The position numbers were made by a program, and so were the translations under genes. The notes under the pieces were generated by a model. It was not told the DNA's origin. It saw nothing but the letters and a program-made list of their open reading frames with translations, and did not search any database. A stretch of DNA of 64,000 bases from Mangrovicoccus sp049603835 (GTDB lineage Bacteria; Pseudomonadota; Alphaproteobacteria; Rhodobacterales; Rhodobacteraceae), in contig JBMYSZ010000003.1 in NCBI GenBank assembly GCA_049603835.1, positions 214,176 to 278,175 of the forward strand, written 5' to 3'. Positions 52,555-60,256 of this stretch are shown here, piece after piece; the first letter of the stretch is position 1; each line of letters starts with the position of its first letter.

Positions 52555-53636
52555 TGGCCTATGTTGCAACCCGAGGCGGCGAGCGCGCAATTGAACAATC
52601 CGAGCGGCTATTCCGCGAAGAATTGGGCGCTTTCGACAAATCCCGCGTGGAAGAGATCCGCCGCGCGATGCCCTATCTGATCGACCGGGTCATGGGCGAG
52701 GCCTCTCTTTATGACGAAGATCTGGCGGCGTTGGCCCTGGCTCAGACCGGTGGCGAGTTATTTGAGGCTGTTTTGCTGTTGCGCGCTTGGCGCACGACGC
52801 AGCCGCGGCTTACGGTGGCGGCGCCGGTGGAGCAGGAGGCGCTGTTTACCCATCGCCGGATTTCCGCGGCCTTTAAGGATATTCCCGGCGGTCAGCTGCT
52901 GGGCCCGACGCTAGATTATGCCCATCGCATTCTGGCCACCGAAGTCTTGGACCAGGCCGGGTTCGAGCCACCCGCGGTAGAGCCCGCCTCGACCCCCGCC
53001 CCGGCGCATCAACCCTCGGTCAGTGCTTGGCTGGCGGAAAATGATCTGGTTGATCTACCCCAGGCGGATCCGACCGAGGGCAATGATATTCCCGATCTCA
53101 CCCGCGAGCCGCTGCTCTTTCCGTCCAAACGCGCCCATACGCTGCAAAGCCTGGCCCGCGCGGAAACAGGTGGCGCCCTTGCGTTGGGCTACGCGGCCAT
53201 GCGTGGCTATGGCCAGGCTCATCCCACGGTGAATGAGCTGCGCTTAGCCGAGGCTGAAATTATAGTATCCCATCCCGATGGGCGCGCGTTTTCTGCTGGT
53301 CGCGTCAAGGTGAGCCAAGCCGAGGTCGTCGATAAAAAGCAAGAAAAGCTAGGGCTTGGCTTTGCCGCCACTTTTGGCTGGAACGAGGTCAAATGCATCG
53401 CCGCCGCGACGCTCGATCTTAATAGTCCCGGCGCGGAAAAAGGGTCGCCGACTGAAGAAGAGTTCTTCTTGTACCACACTGAAGGCGTCGAAAGCTCGGG
53501 CTTTTGTATCCATTTCAAACTGCCCCATTACGTCACTTTCCAATCTTCGCTTGATGCTATGCGCGACGCAAAGGCCAAAAAGGCCGCCGCCCGCGATGAT
53601 GCAGCCAATGCCAGCGCCGTGGAGCCTGCCCAATGA
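52554..53636 (+). CDS. phnI: C-P lyase complex subunit PhnI
   Basis: 360 residues. Opens YVATRGGERAIEQSERL; the core has FKDIPGGQLLGPTLDYAHRI, GALALGYAAMRGYGQAHP, and late GFCIHFKLPHYVTFQSSLD, where the two His (320 and 325) match the metal-binding pair of E. coli PhnI. PhnI catalyses the nucleosidase-type transfer of phosphonate to the ribose of ATP together with PhnGHL. So this part of the chemistry looks intact. The C-terminal 25 residues are Ala/Lys rich. It overlaps phnJ by four bases. Confidence 0.93.
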   Translation: MAYVATRGGERAIEQSERLFREELGAFDKSRVEEIRRAMPYLIDRVMGEASLYDEDLAALALAQTGGELFEAVLLLRAWRTTQPRLTVAAPVEQEALFTHRRISAAFKDIPGGQLLGPTLDYAHRILATEVLDQAGFEPPAVEPASTPAPAHQPSVSAWLAENDLVDLPQADPTEGNDIPDLTREPLLFPSKRAHTLQSLARAETGGALALGYAAMRGYGQAHPTVNELRLAEAEIIVSHPDGRAFSAGRVKVSQAEVVDKKQEKLGLGFAATFGWNEVKCIAAATLDLNSPGAEKGSPTEEEFFLYHTEGVESSGFCIHFKLPHYVTFQSSLDAMRDAKAKKAAARDDAANASAVEPAQ

Positions 53637-54547
53637 GCCTGTCCAATTTGACCAAGCCCTGGGCTGCGATGAGCTATGGGTTCCTCGATGGCTCTGCAAA
53701 GCGGGAAATGCGCCGCAAGATGATCAAGGCGATTGCCGTGCCCGGATGCCAAATGCCCTATGCCAGCCGAGAAGTGCCCATGGCGCGCGGTTGGGGGACC
53801 GGCGGGCTCCAAGTGTCGCTGACCTTGGCGGCGCCGCATATTCGGGTCAAAGTCATCGACCAAGGCGCGGATGATAGTGTCAACGCCGCCTCTATTCGCC
53901 GCTTTATCGCGCGGGTTGCGGGCACGCCTGTGACCACCGACACGCTAGAGGCAGATCTGATCCAGTCGCGCCACCGTATCCCCGAGGAAATCCTGCGCGA
54001 CGACCAAATCCTGGTGCTGCAAGTGCCTAATCCCGAACCTCTGCGCCCGGTTCAGCCCAATATGTCCATCGCGCGGCAAATGCATGCGGATGCGGATTAT
54101 GGCCGGATGTGGCTGCAATTATACGAGCAGATGGTGCGAGCGGGTCGTGTGATGCAGGGGGCCAGCTATCCGTCAATGGTCAATGGCCGGCATGTGATGA
54201 CGCCATCGCCCATTCCCCGTTGGGATGTGCCGAAACTGCATATGGCCAAGCATCTGACACTTTTGTCGGCGGGCCGTGAAAAACGTATTTTTGCCGTGCC
54301 GCCTTTCACCCGTGTGGAGCCGCTGGTCTTCTCAGATGTGCCATATCGGGTTGAGGATCACGGCGATCTGATCTGCAGCCGCTCTGGGGCGAAGGGCTTT
54401 TTCATGAATGAAATCCCGCAAGAGGATGGCAGTTCCGCTTATGAGGTCTCCGATAGTGAATGGGGGGTGAAAACCATCCGCCAAAACGAAGGCGAAGCAA
54501 CCCGCTTAGGCGAAACATGGTATAAAGATGGGGAGTTAGCGCAATGA
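53633..54547 (+). CDS. phnJ: PhnJ-like protein lacking three of the four cluster/radical cysteines
   Basis: 304 residues and clearly PhnJ by overall match: GWGTGGLQVSLTLA, VKVIDQGADDSVNAASIRRF, LIQSRHRIPEE, DPSPIP-like TPSPIPRWDVPK, and AGREKRIFAVPPFTRVEPL. The Gly equivalent to the glycyl-radical Gly32 of E. coli is kept (VPGCQMP, Gly38). But E. coli PhnJ uses Cys241, 244, 266 and 272 for the [4Fe-4S] cluster and thiyl radical; here only one remains (Cys248 in ICSRSGAKG), the second is Ser251, the third is lost by a one-residue gap at EVSDSEWG, and the fourth is Gly278. The frame is intact and overlaps both neighbours. Radical SAM cleavage is therefore unlikely; what it does instead is unknown. 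Confidence 0.85.
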   Translation: MSLSNLTKPWAAMSYGFLDGSAKREMRRKMIKAIAVPGCQMPYASREVPMARGWGTGGLQVSLTLAAPHIRVKVIDQGADDSVNAASIRRFIARVAGTPVTTDTLEADLIQSRHRIPEEILRDDQILVLQVPNPEPLRPVQPNMSIARQMHADADYGRMWLQLYEQMVRAGRVMQGASYPSMVNGRHVMTPSPIPRWDVPKLHMAKHLTLLSAGREKRIFAVPPFTRVEPLVFSDVPYRVEDHGDLICSRSGAKGFFMNEIPQEDGSSAYEVSDSEWGVKTIRQNEGEATRLGETWYKDGELAQ

Positions 54548-55341
54548 CCCTGACACTAGATCCCCCGCGCATTGTCACGACCAAACCGCTGTTGGAAATC
54601 ACCGATGTTTCCAAAAGCTATGGCAATGTTCAAGCGGTGCGCAATGTGTCTGCTGTGGCATATCCCGGCGAAGTGCTGGGCATTGTTGGCGAAAGCGGCT
54701 CGGGCAAATCCACTTTGCTGCGGATGATGAATCTCGAAGAGATCCCGGATACCGGGCGCTATACGCTTGATTTGCCGGATGTTGCGGGAAATCTATTCGA
54801 GCTAGATCGTTTCGCCCGTCGCATGTTATGTGCGGTCAAGATCGGCATTGTCTACCAAAACCCGCATTTGGGGCTTTTGATGAAGCATTCTTCATCGGGC
54901 AATGTGGCGGAGCGCTTACTGATCGCGGGCGAGCGCAGCTTTGCGAATTTGCGCGCAAAGGCGACCACCGCGCTAGAAGCATCGGAATTTCCACTAGAAC
55001 GTCTTGATGCGCCGCCAATTGAATTATCCGGCGGGATGCAGCAGCGGGTGCAATTGGCAAAGGCCATTGCGCTGGAACCCGCGCTGCTTTTGCTCGATGA
55101 GCCGACCACGGGTCTTGATGTTTCGGTGCAGGCGCTGGTGCTCGACACGCTCAAACGCCTGCAACAAGAGCGGCAGATCACCATGGTCATCGTCAGCCAT
55201 GATTTGGGTGTGATCCGAACTTTGGCGGATCGTGTCATGGTGATGCGGCGCGGCGAGGTGGTGGAAACCGGTCTTGTCGATCAAATCTTCCAAGATCCCC
55301 AACACGCCTATACGCAACAATTGGTGCATGCGAAATTATGA
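54544..55341 (+). CDS. phnK: C-P lyase system ATPase PhnK
   Basis: 265 residues. ABC ATPase with Walker A GESGSGKSTLL, signature LSGGMQQRVQLAKAIALEP, Walker B LLLLDEPTTGLDVSVQ and the switch His in VIVSHDLGV. PhnK binds the PhnGHIJ core in E. coli and is not a transporter subunit. It overlaps phnJ and phnL by four bases each. The intact ATPase motifs argue against decay of the operon. Confidence 0.92.
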   Translation: MTLTLDPPRIVTTKPLLEITDVSKSYGNVQAVRNVSAVAYPGEVLGIVGESGSGKSTLLRMMNLEEIPDTGRYTLDLPDVAGNLFELDRFARRMLCAVKIGIVYQNPHLGLLMKHSSSGNVAERLLIAGERSFANLRAKATTALEASEFPLERLDAPPIELSGGMQQRVQLAKAIALEPALLLLDEPTTGLDVSVQALVLDTLKRLQQERQITMVIVSHDLGVIRTLADRVMVMRRGEVVETGLVDQIFQDPQHAYTQQLVHAKL

Positions 55342-56057
55342 CCGCCATTCTTGATATCCAAGGGCTGGGCAAGGCCTTTACCCTTCATCACCTCGGCAAC
55401 AATATCGGGGCGTTTTCCGACATCTCCTTTTCCGTGGGCGCAGGCGAGTTCGTTTTGCTGAAAGGCGCCAATGGCGCGGGCAAGTCGACGCTATTGCGCA
55501 CGCTTTATCGCACTTATCTGCCGCAGGCGGGCAAGCTGCTGTTTCAGTCCGAGCATGGGATTATCGATCTGGCACGGGCGGCCGAGATTGATATCGCGCA
55601 TTTGCGGCGCACGGAGATCGGCTTTGTCACGCAATTCCTGATCGCACGACCAAGGGTCAGCGCCGAAGATATCGTGGCCGAGCCGCTGCGAATGGCGGGG
55701 ATAGAGGCAGGTGAGGCGCGGGATCAGGCTCGCGAGGCTCTTGAGACTTTTGGCGTCAAACCGGATCTGTGGCGCGCTTATCCCACCACTTTTTCTGGCG
55801 GAGAACAGCAAAAGGTCAATCTTGCCCGCGCCTTAATCCGCCCGCAAAAGCTGCTTTTGCTGGATGAGCCGACCGCTTCGCTTGATGCGAAAGCCCGCGC
55901 TGCTTTGGTGACGCGTTTGGCCGAGCTGAAAGCCGGGGGGGCCGCGATGATCGGCGTTTTCCACCACCCTGACGATGTTGCCAAGCTGATCGACCGTGTG
56001 ATCGATCTAACCCCCGGCCATTATGAGCAAGAGGAACGCATGGATGTGGTTGTCTGA
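55338..56057 (+). CDS. phnL: C-P lyase system ATPase PhnL
   Basis: 239 residues. Walker A KGANGAGKSTLLRTLYRTY, Q-loop EIGFVTQFLI, signature FSGGEQQKVNLARALI, Walker B LLLLDEPTASLD and the VFHHPDD switch region. PhnL joins PhnK on the C-P lyase core and supports the ribosyl transfer step with PhnGHI. It overlaps phnK by four bases and phnM by 35. Confidence 0.92.
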   Translation: MTAILDIQGLGKAFTLHHLGNNIGAFSDISFSVGAGEFVLLKGANGAGKSTLLRTLYRTYLPQAGKLLFQSEHGIIDLARAAEIDIAHLRRTEIGFVTQFLIARPRVSAEDIVAEPLRMAGIEAGEARDQAREALETFGVKPDLWRAYPTTFSGGEQQKVNLARALIRPQKLLLLDEPTASLDAKARAALVTRLAELKAGGAAMIGVFHHPDDVAKLIDRVIDLTPGHYEQEERMDVVV

Positions 56058-57210
56058 TCTAACCCTGGTTCTGCCGGACCGCGTTGTTCCAAACGGAGCG
56101 CTGCGGCTAGAAAATGGTCTGATCACCGAGATCAAAGAGACGCCGAAAGCCGCGCGTCATTCGGGGCTGACCGCCTTTGCCGGCTTTATCGATATGCATG
56201 GGGATATGATCGAGCAGGAAATCGAACCGCGTGTTCAGGTGGATTTCCCGATGGATGTTGCCCTGAATGCCCTCGATGCTCGCCTTGCGGCTGCAGGGGT
56301 GACCACGGCTTTTGCCGCTGTGTCCTTTTCAAAGGGTGCGCGAGATGGGGGGCGGCGCTCTTTCGATCATACAAGCCAGGTGATCCGCGCCCTGAAAGAG
56401 GCGAAAGCCCATGCGCGGGTTGATCACCGCATCCATGCCCGGTTCGATATCACCTTTACCGCCGCGATAGCGGCGCTTGATGGGCTTTTGCGCGACGGGA
56501 TGGTCGATTTGGTGTCGGTGATGGATCATACGCCCGGCCAAGGCCAGTATCGCAATCTTGAACGTCACATCGAATTGCGGGCAGATCACCATAATGTCTC
56601 GCTCGAAGAGGCGCGGGCGATGGTCCAGGCTCGGATCGATGCGGCGACCCCAGAGGCAGAGATCCTGCGCAATCTGCAAACCGTGTCGCGCCTATGCCAA
56701 GCGGCGGGGGTTGCGATGGCCAGCCATGATGATGACACCGCCGAAAAGGGCCATTTGATGGCGGATCTTGGGGCGGTGATTTCGGAATTTCCTGTGACGC
56801 TTGATGCGGCCAAGGCGGTGACGGAACGCGGGATGATGACGGCAATGGGGGCGCCGAATGCTATGCGCGGTCAAAGCTATTCCGGCAATCTATCGGCCCG
56901 CGACGCTCATGAGGCTGGGCTGCTGCATATTCTGGCTGCCGATTATCACCCGGCTGCGATCCTACCTGCTATCCGCGCTTTGTCGCCGAGCAATCCCAAT
57001 GGCTTGGCGGGGGCGGCACGGCTGGCCTCGGCCAATCCGGCGCAGGCTTTGGGGATGACGGATCGCGGGGAAATCGCGCTTGGTAAACGCGCTGATATTG
57101 CGCTGGTCGATGCCCGCGACCGGGTTTGCGCCACTCTGAGCGGCGGGCGGGTCATCTATTCAAATGGTGTGGCAGACGCGCTTTTCGCGCCTTTGGTGGT
57201 GGCGGCCTAA
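56023..57210 (+). CDS. phnM: Alpha-D-ribose 1-phosphonate 5-triphosphate diphosphatase PhnM (divergent type)
   Basis: 395 residues of the amidohydrolase superfamily. The metal-binding opening reads FAGFIDMHGDMIEQEIEPR; E. coli PhnM has HTDNLE at this place, so the HxD pair is kept in a variant context. Further metal/catalytic residues are in LVSVMDHTPGQGQY, MASHDDDTAEKG and ILAADYHPAAIL. PhnM removes pyrophosphate from the ribosyl triphosphate intermediate. An earlier in-frame start may be less likely than an internal ATG at 56041 (MDVVV is a different frame). The operon ends here; no phnN, phnP or phnCDE follows. Confidence 0.9.
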   Translation: MSKRNAWMWLSDLTLVLPDRVVPNGALRLENGLITEIKETPKAARHSGLTAFAGFIDMHGDMIEQEIEPRVQVDFPMDVALNALDARLAAAGVTTAFAAVSFSKGARDGGRRSFDHTSQVIRALKEAKAHARVDHRIHARFDITFTAAIAALDGLLRDGMVDLVSVMDHTPGQGQYRNLERHIELRADHHNVSLEEARAMVQARIDAATPEAEILRNLQTVSRLCQAAGVAMASHDDDTAEKGHLMADLGAVISEFPVTLDAAKAVTERGMMTAMGAPNAMRGQSYSGNLSARDAHEAGLLHILAADYHPAAILPAIRALSPSNPNGLAGAARLASANPAQALGMTDRGEIALGKRADIALVDARDRVCATLSGGRVIYSNGVADALFAPLVVAA

Positions 57211-57257
57211 TCGGTCGCCTCTCAAAGGCGAAGGCCCCCAACGGCCCTCCACCCGAA

Positions 57258-57374
57258 TTAGCCGAGCCTTTTGCCTTCGACATCCGTGATGGCCAGTTTC
57301 CAGTCATCCGCTTGCGCGGCAAATGCGGCGGTGGTGGCCATAAAGACCTCGGCCAGAATTTCACGCAGTTTCAT
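57258..57374 (-). CDS. Possible 38-residue small protein
   Basis: ATG 57374 preceded by GGAG at a spacing of eight bases; the product begins MKLREILAEVFMATTAAFAA and continues QADDWKLAITDVEGKRLG. It is alanine-rich with an amphipathic first half. Not recognised. It is antisense to the flanking operons. Confidence 0.35.
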   Translation of the reverse strand: MKLREILAEVFMATTAAFAAQADDWKLAITDVEGKRLG

Positions 57375-57423
57375 GGCAGCGACTCCAACGGAATAATTGG
57401 TCCGGATGAATGCGCTCGCCTTG

Positions 57424-57465
57424 TAACGGACAGATGTCACCTATCAGAAGATTTTGTGTCCGTTA
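57424..57465. promoter_or_regulatory. Inverted repeat upstream of modA, possible operator
   Basis: TAACGGACA (57424-57432) and TGTCCGTTA (57457-57465) are perfect complements 24 bp apart, about 190 bp before modA. A molybdate-responsive regulator site is a guess from position; the sequence does not clearly match a known Mo-box. Confidence 0.35.
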
Positions 57466-57652
57466 GCGTATTTTGCGTTTAAATCGATATAGTACGCCTC
57501 ATCCTTCGCGATAACTCCTTGATTTTCGGCAGCGACATTCCGCGAAGGTCCAAAACACGATTAGGCCTTGCCCCGGATCTATTGCGCTTGCGATATTCCA
57601 TCGAAACTTGCGGCTAGTTTTGCCCGATCAGAGCCTCGATCAGAGATTTTTA

Positions 57653-58408
57653 ATGTTCCACCGCTTCGGCCTGTTCCCTGTTTTGTTGGCTTGCCTTTGG
57701 TCTCTTGGCCTTTGGGCCCTTAGCGCGATGCCCGGCTGGGCGGAGCGGGTGACGGTCTTTGCGGCTGCAAGCACGAAAACCGCGCTGGATGAGGTGGCGG
57801 CGGAATTTTCCCAGCAGACCGGCCATGATATCCGCCTGTCTTATGCGGGGTCCTCGGCGCTGGCGCGGCAGATCCAGCAAGGCGCACCCGCAGATCTGTT
57901 TTTATCGGCCAATTCGGACTGGATGGCGCTGGCTAGCCCGGCGGAGCAGGTGGATTTACTGGGCAATAGGTTGATCTTGGTCGGCGGATCGAGCGCGCCC
58001 ATGGAGCTAGAGCGGGATGCCATTCTGGCCCGGCTTGGCAGAGGCCGGATGGCCGTGGCCCTGACCGAAGCGGTGCCTGCGGGGATTTACGCAAAATCGG
58101 CCTTGCAGTCACTGGGTCTTTGGCAAGATCTTGCGCCGCGCCTGGCTCAGGCGGATAATGTGCGCGCGGCTATGGCTTTGGTGTCGCTGGGTGCCGCGCC
58201 TTTGGGGATTGTTTATGCCACGGATGCGGCGGCGGATCCGCGGGTTTTTGCCCTGGCGGAGTTTCCCGCTGATAGCCATCCGCCGATCCTTTACCCGCTG
58301 GGACTTTTGCAAGACGGCCCAGCCGCGCGGCAATTTTGGGAGTATCTTCAAAGCGATAACGCGGCGGCGGTGTTTCAGCGCCATGGCTTTTTGTGGCGGT
58401 TGCCCTGA
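57653..58408 (+). CDS. modA: Molybdate ABC transporter substrate-binding protein ModA
   Basis: 251 residues from ATG 57653 with a signal peptide (FPVLLACLWSLGLWALSAM, cleavage near AMPGWA). Mature ModA motifs: VTVFAAASTKTALDEVAAEF, LSYAGSSALARQIQQGAPAD, EAVPAGIYAKSAL, and LGIVYATDAAADPRV. It binds molybdate or tungstate in the periplasm. First gene of modABC; the product supports Mo-enzymes such as MsrP encoded 4 kb downstream. Confidence 0.93.
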   Translation: MFHRFGLFPVLLACLWSLGLWALSAMPGWAERVTVFAAASTKTALDEVAAEFSQQTGHDIRLSYAGSSALARQIQQGAPADLFLSANSDWMALASPAEQVDLLGNRLILVGGSSAPMELERDAILARLGRGRMAVALTEAVPAGIYAKSALQSLGLWQDLAPRLAQADNVRAAMALVSLGAAPLGIVYATDAAADPRVFALAEFPADSHPPILYPLGLLQDGPAARQFWEYLQSDNAAAVFQRHGFLWRLP

Positions 58409-58410
58409 AC

Positions 58411-59103
58411 ATGGGCTGGTTGGGCCCAGATGAGCTGCTGGCGCTGCGCTTATCTTTGCGCGTGGCGTTTTGGGCGGTTCTGGTTAGCCTGCCTTTCGGG
58501 GTGCTGATCGCCTATGCCCTAGCGCGCTGGCGCTTTCCCGGTCGGCAAATATTGAATGGCGCGGTGCATTTGCCGCTGATTTTGCCGCCAGTGGTCACGG
58601 GGTATCTGCTGTTGATGAGCTTTGGTCCCCGCGCGCCTCTGGGGCAGATCTTAGACAGTCTTGGGCTAAGCGTCGCCTTTCGCTGGACTGGCGCGGCGCT
58701 TGCGGCGGGGATCATGGGATTTCCCTTGATGGTTCGGGCGATCCGCCTGTCGATTGAAGCGGTGGATCAAAGGCTGGAAGAGGCCAGCGCCAGTTTGGGG
58801 GCCTCGCCGGTTTGGGTGTTTTTAACCGTGACCTTACCGCTTTGCGCGCCGGGGATCCTGGCGGGGGCGGTGCTGGCCTTTGCCAAAGCCATGGGGGAAT
58901 TCGGCGCCACCATCACTTTCGTGTCCAATATTCCCGGCGAAACCCAGACTTTGCCCTCGGCGATTTACACATTTCTGCAAATCCCCGGAGCAGAGGCCGC
59001 AGCGCTGCGCTTGGTGGGGGTGTCGGTCGCGGTGGCTTTGGCGGCGCTGTTTTTATCAGAATGGATCGGCCGCAGCATCGCGCGTAAGGTGGCGGGGAAA
59101 TGA
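58411..59103 (+). CDS. modB: Molybdate ABC transporter permease ModB
   Basis: 230 residues from ATG 58411, three bases after the modA stop. Five or six membrane segments, with the EAA-type loop SIEAVDQRLEEASASLGASP near residue 115 and the AKAMGEFGATITFVSNIPGE motif typical of ModB. Inner-membrane channel of the molybdate importer. Overlaps modC by four bases (ATGA). Confidence 0.93.
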   Translation: MGWLGPDELLALRLSLRVAFWAVLVSLPFGVLIAYALARWRFPGRQILNGAVHLPLILPPVVTGYLLLMSFGPRAPLGQILDSLGLSVAFRWTGAALAAGIMGFPLMVRAIRLSIEAVDQRLEEASASLGASPVWVFLTVTLPLCAPGILAGAVLAFAKAMGEFGATITFVSNIPGETQTLPSAIYTFLQIPGAEAAALRLVGVSVAVALAALFLSEWIGRSIARKVAGK

Positions 59104-60149
59104 GCCTGGATGTACGCCTAAAGCTGCGCAATCAGGATTTCACCCTGGATGTGGAGTTTCACGCGCCGGATGGGGCGACGGTCCTATTTGGCGCGTCAGG
59201 TTCCGGCAAAACCAGCGTGGTCAAAGCAGTGGCGGGGTTGATCCGGCCCGAGATGGGGCAAGTCGCGGTGGGTGACTGGCCTCTTTTGGACACTGCGCGC
59301 GGGATTTTCCTGCCGCCGCATCGGCGCCGCTTGGGCTATGTGTTCCAAGAGCCGCGTTTGTTTCCACATCTGACCGTGCGCCAAAACCTGCGCTATGGGC
59401 AATGGTTCGCGCCGAAAGAGGCAAACCGGGTGGATCTGGACCGGGTCATAGAGCTTTTGGGGCTTGGACCGCTTTTGGCCCGGCGTCCGGCGAAGCTTTC
59501 GGGGGGTGAAAAGCAGCGGGTGGCGATTGGTCGGGCGCTTTTGGCCTCGCCCAAGCTGATTTTGGCGGATGAGCCGCTCTCTTCCCTCGATCCCGCGCGC
59601 AAATCCGAGATCCTGCCCTATTTCGAAATGCTCCGCGATGAGGTTGCGGTGCCTATATTATATGTCACCCATTCCGTGGCCGAAGCCCGGCGCCTGGCCA
59701 CGACGGTTGTGGAATTGCGGGCTGGGCGGGTTTTGCGCCAGGGTCCCGCCGCCGAAGTGCTGCGCGGTGCCCAAGGCGGGGCGGAATGGCCGGCGGTGAT
59801 TACCGAGCACAGCGAAGATGGGCTGACCGAGCTAGAGGCAAATGGTCTGCGCCTAGTCATGCCGCGTCTGCGCCGGGCGGTGGGGTCGCGGGTGCAGATC
59901 CGCTTTGGCCTGCGCGATGTGATGCTTTTGCGCCGGGCGCCTGAGGGCATTTCCGCGCTGAATAGTTTCCCCGCAACGATCACCCATATGGAGCCGCAAA
60001 ACGGCCAGCTTCGGCTTCGGCTGAAATGCGAGGCGGGCGAGCTTCCTGCAGATATCAACCCGAGGGTGGTGCACAGCCTGGGGCTTTTGCCGGGTCAAAC
60101 CTGCTGGGTGGCGATTGATCACACGGCATTGGTGGTGGCGCCGGGATAA
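59100..60149 (+). CDS. modC: Molybdate ABC transporter ATP-binding protein ModC
   Basis: 349 residues. Walker A FGASGSGKTSVVKAVAGL, signature LSGGEKQRVAIGRALL, Walker B LILADEPLSSLDPARKSEI, switch VTHSVAEARR. The C-terminal 120 residues contain a mop-like domain (SALNSFPATITHMEPQNGQLR, in part) that binds molybdate for feedback control. Powers ModAB. Confidence 0.93.
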   Translation: MSLDVRLKLRNQDFTLDVEFHAPDGATVLFGASGSGKTSVVKAVAGLIRPEMGQVAVGDWPLLDTARGIFLPPHRRRLGYVFQEPRLFPHLTVRQNLRYGQWFAPKEANRVDLDRVIELLGLGPLLARRPAKLSGGEKQRVAIGRALLASPKLILADEPLSSLDPARKSEILPYFEMLRDEVAVPILYVTHSVAEARRLATTVVELRAGRVLRQGPAAEVLRGAQGGAEWPAVITEHSEDGLTELEANGLRLVMPRLRRAVGSRVQIRFGLRDVMLLRRAPEGISALNSFPATITHMEPQNGQLRLRLKCEAGELPADINPRVVHSLGLLPGQTCWVAIDHTALVVAPG

Positions 60150-60256
60150 ACTGAGCCCATATGAAAAGCTATTCGGGCCAAAATGGTCGCGGCGTCATCG
60201 AAAGATAACATATCTTTGGTCATGTGACGCAATCAGCAAGCTAGGAGACAGGCGCA

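Larger units (their letters stand above)
57211..57652. other. phnM-modA intergenic region (442 bp)
   Basis: Contains a possible terminator hairpin TCGCCT-CTCAA-AGGCGA just after phnM (57216-57232), a candidate 38-residue minus-strand ORF (57258-57374), and a 9-bp inverted repeat (57424-57465) in the modA upstream region. Confidence 0.5.

Noticed and set aside
51182..57210. Integrated island with attachment repeats at tRNA-Arg
   Set aside because: No second copy of the tRNA 3' end and no integrase gene seen within the window, so only a possible join is reported.
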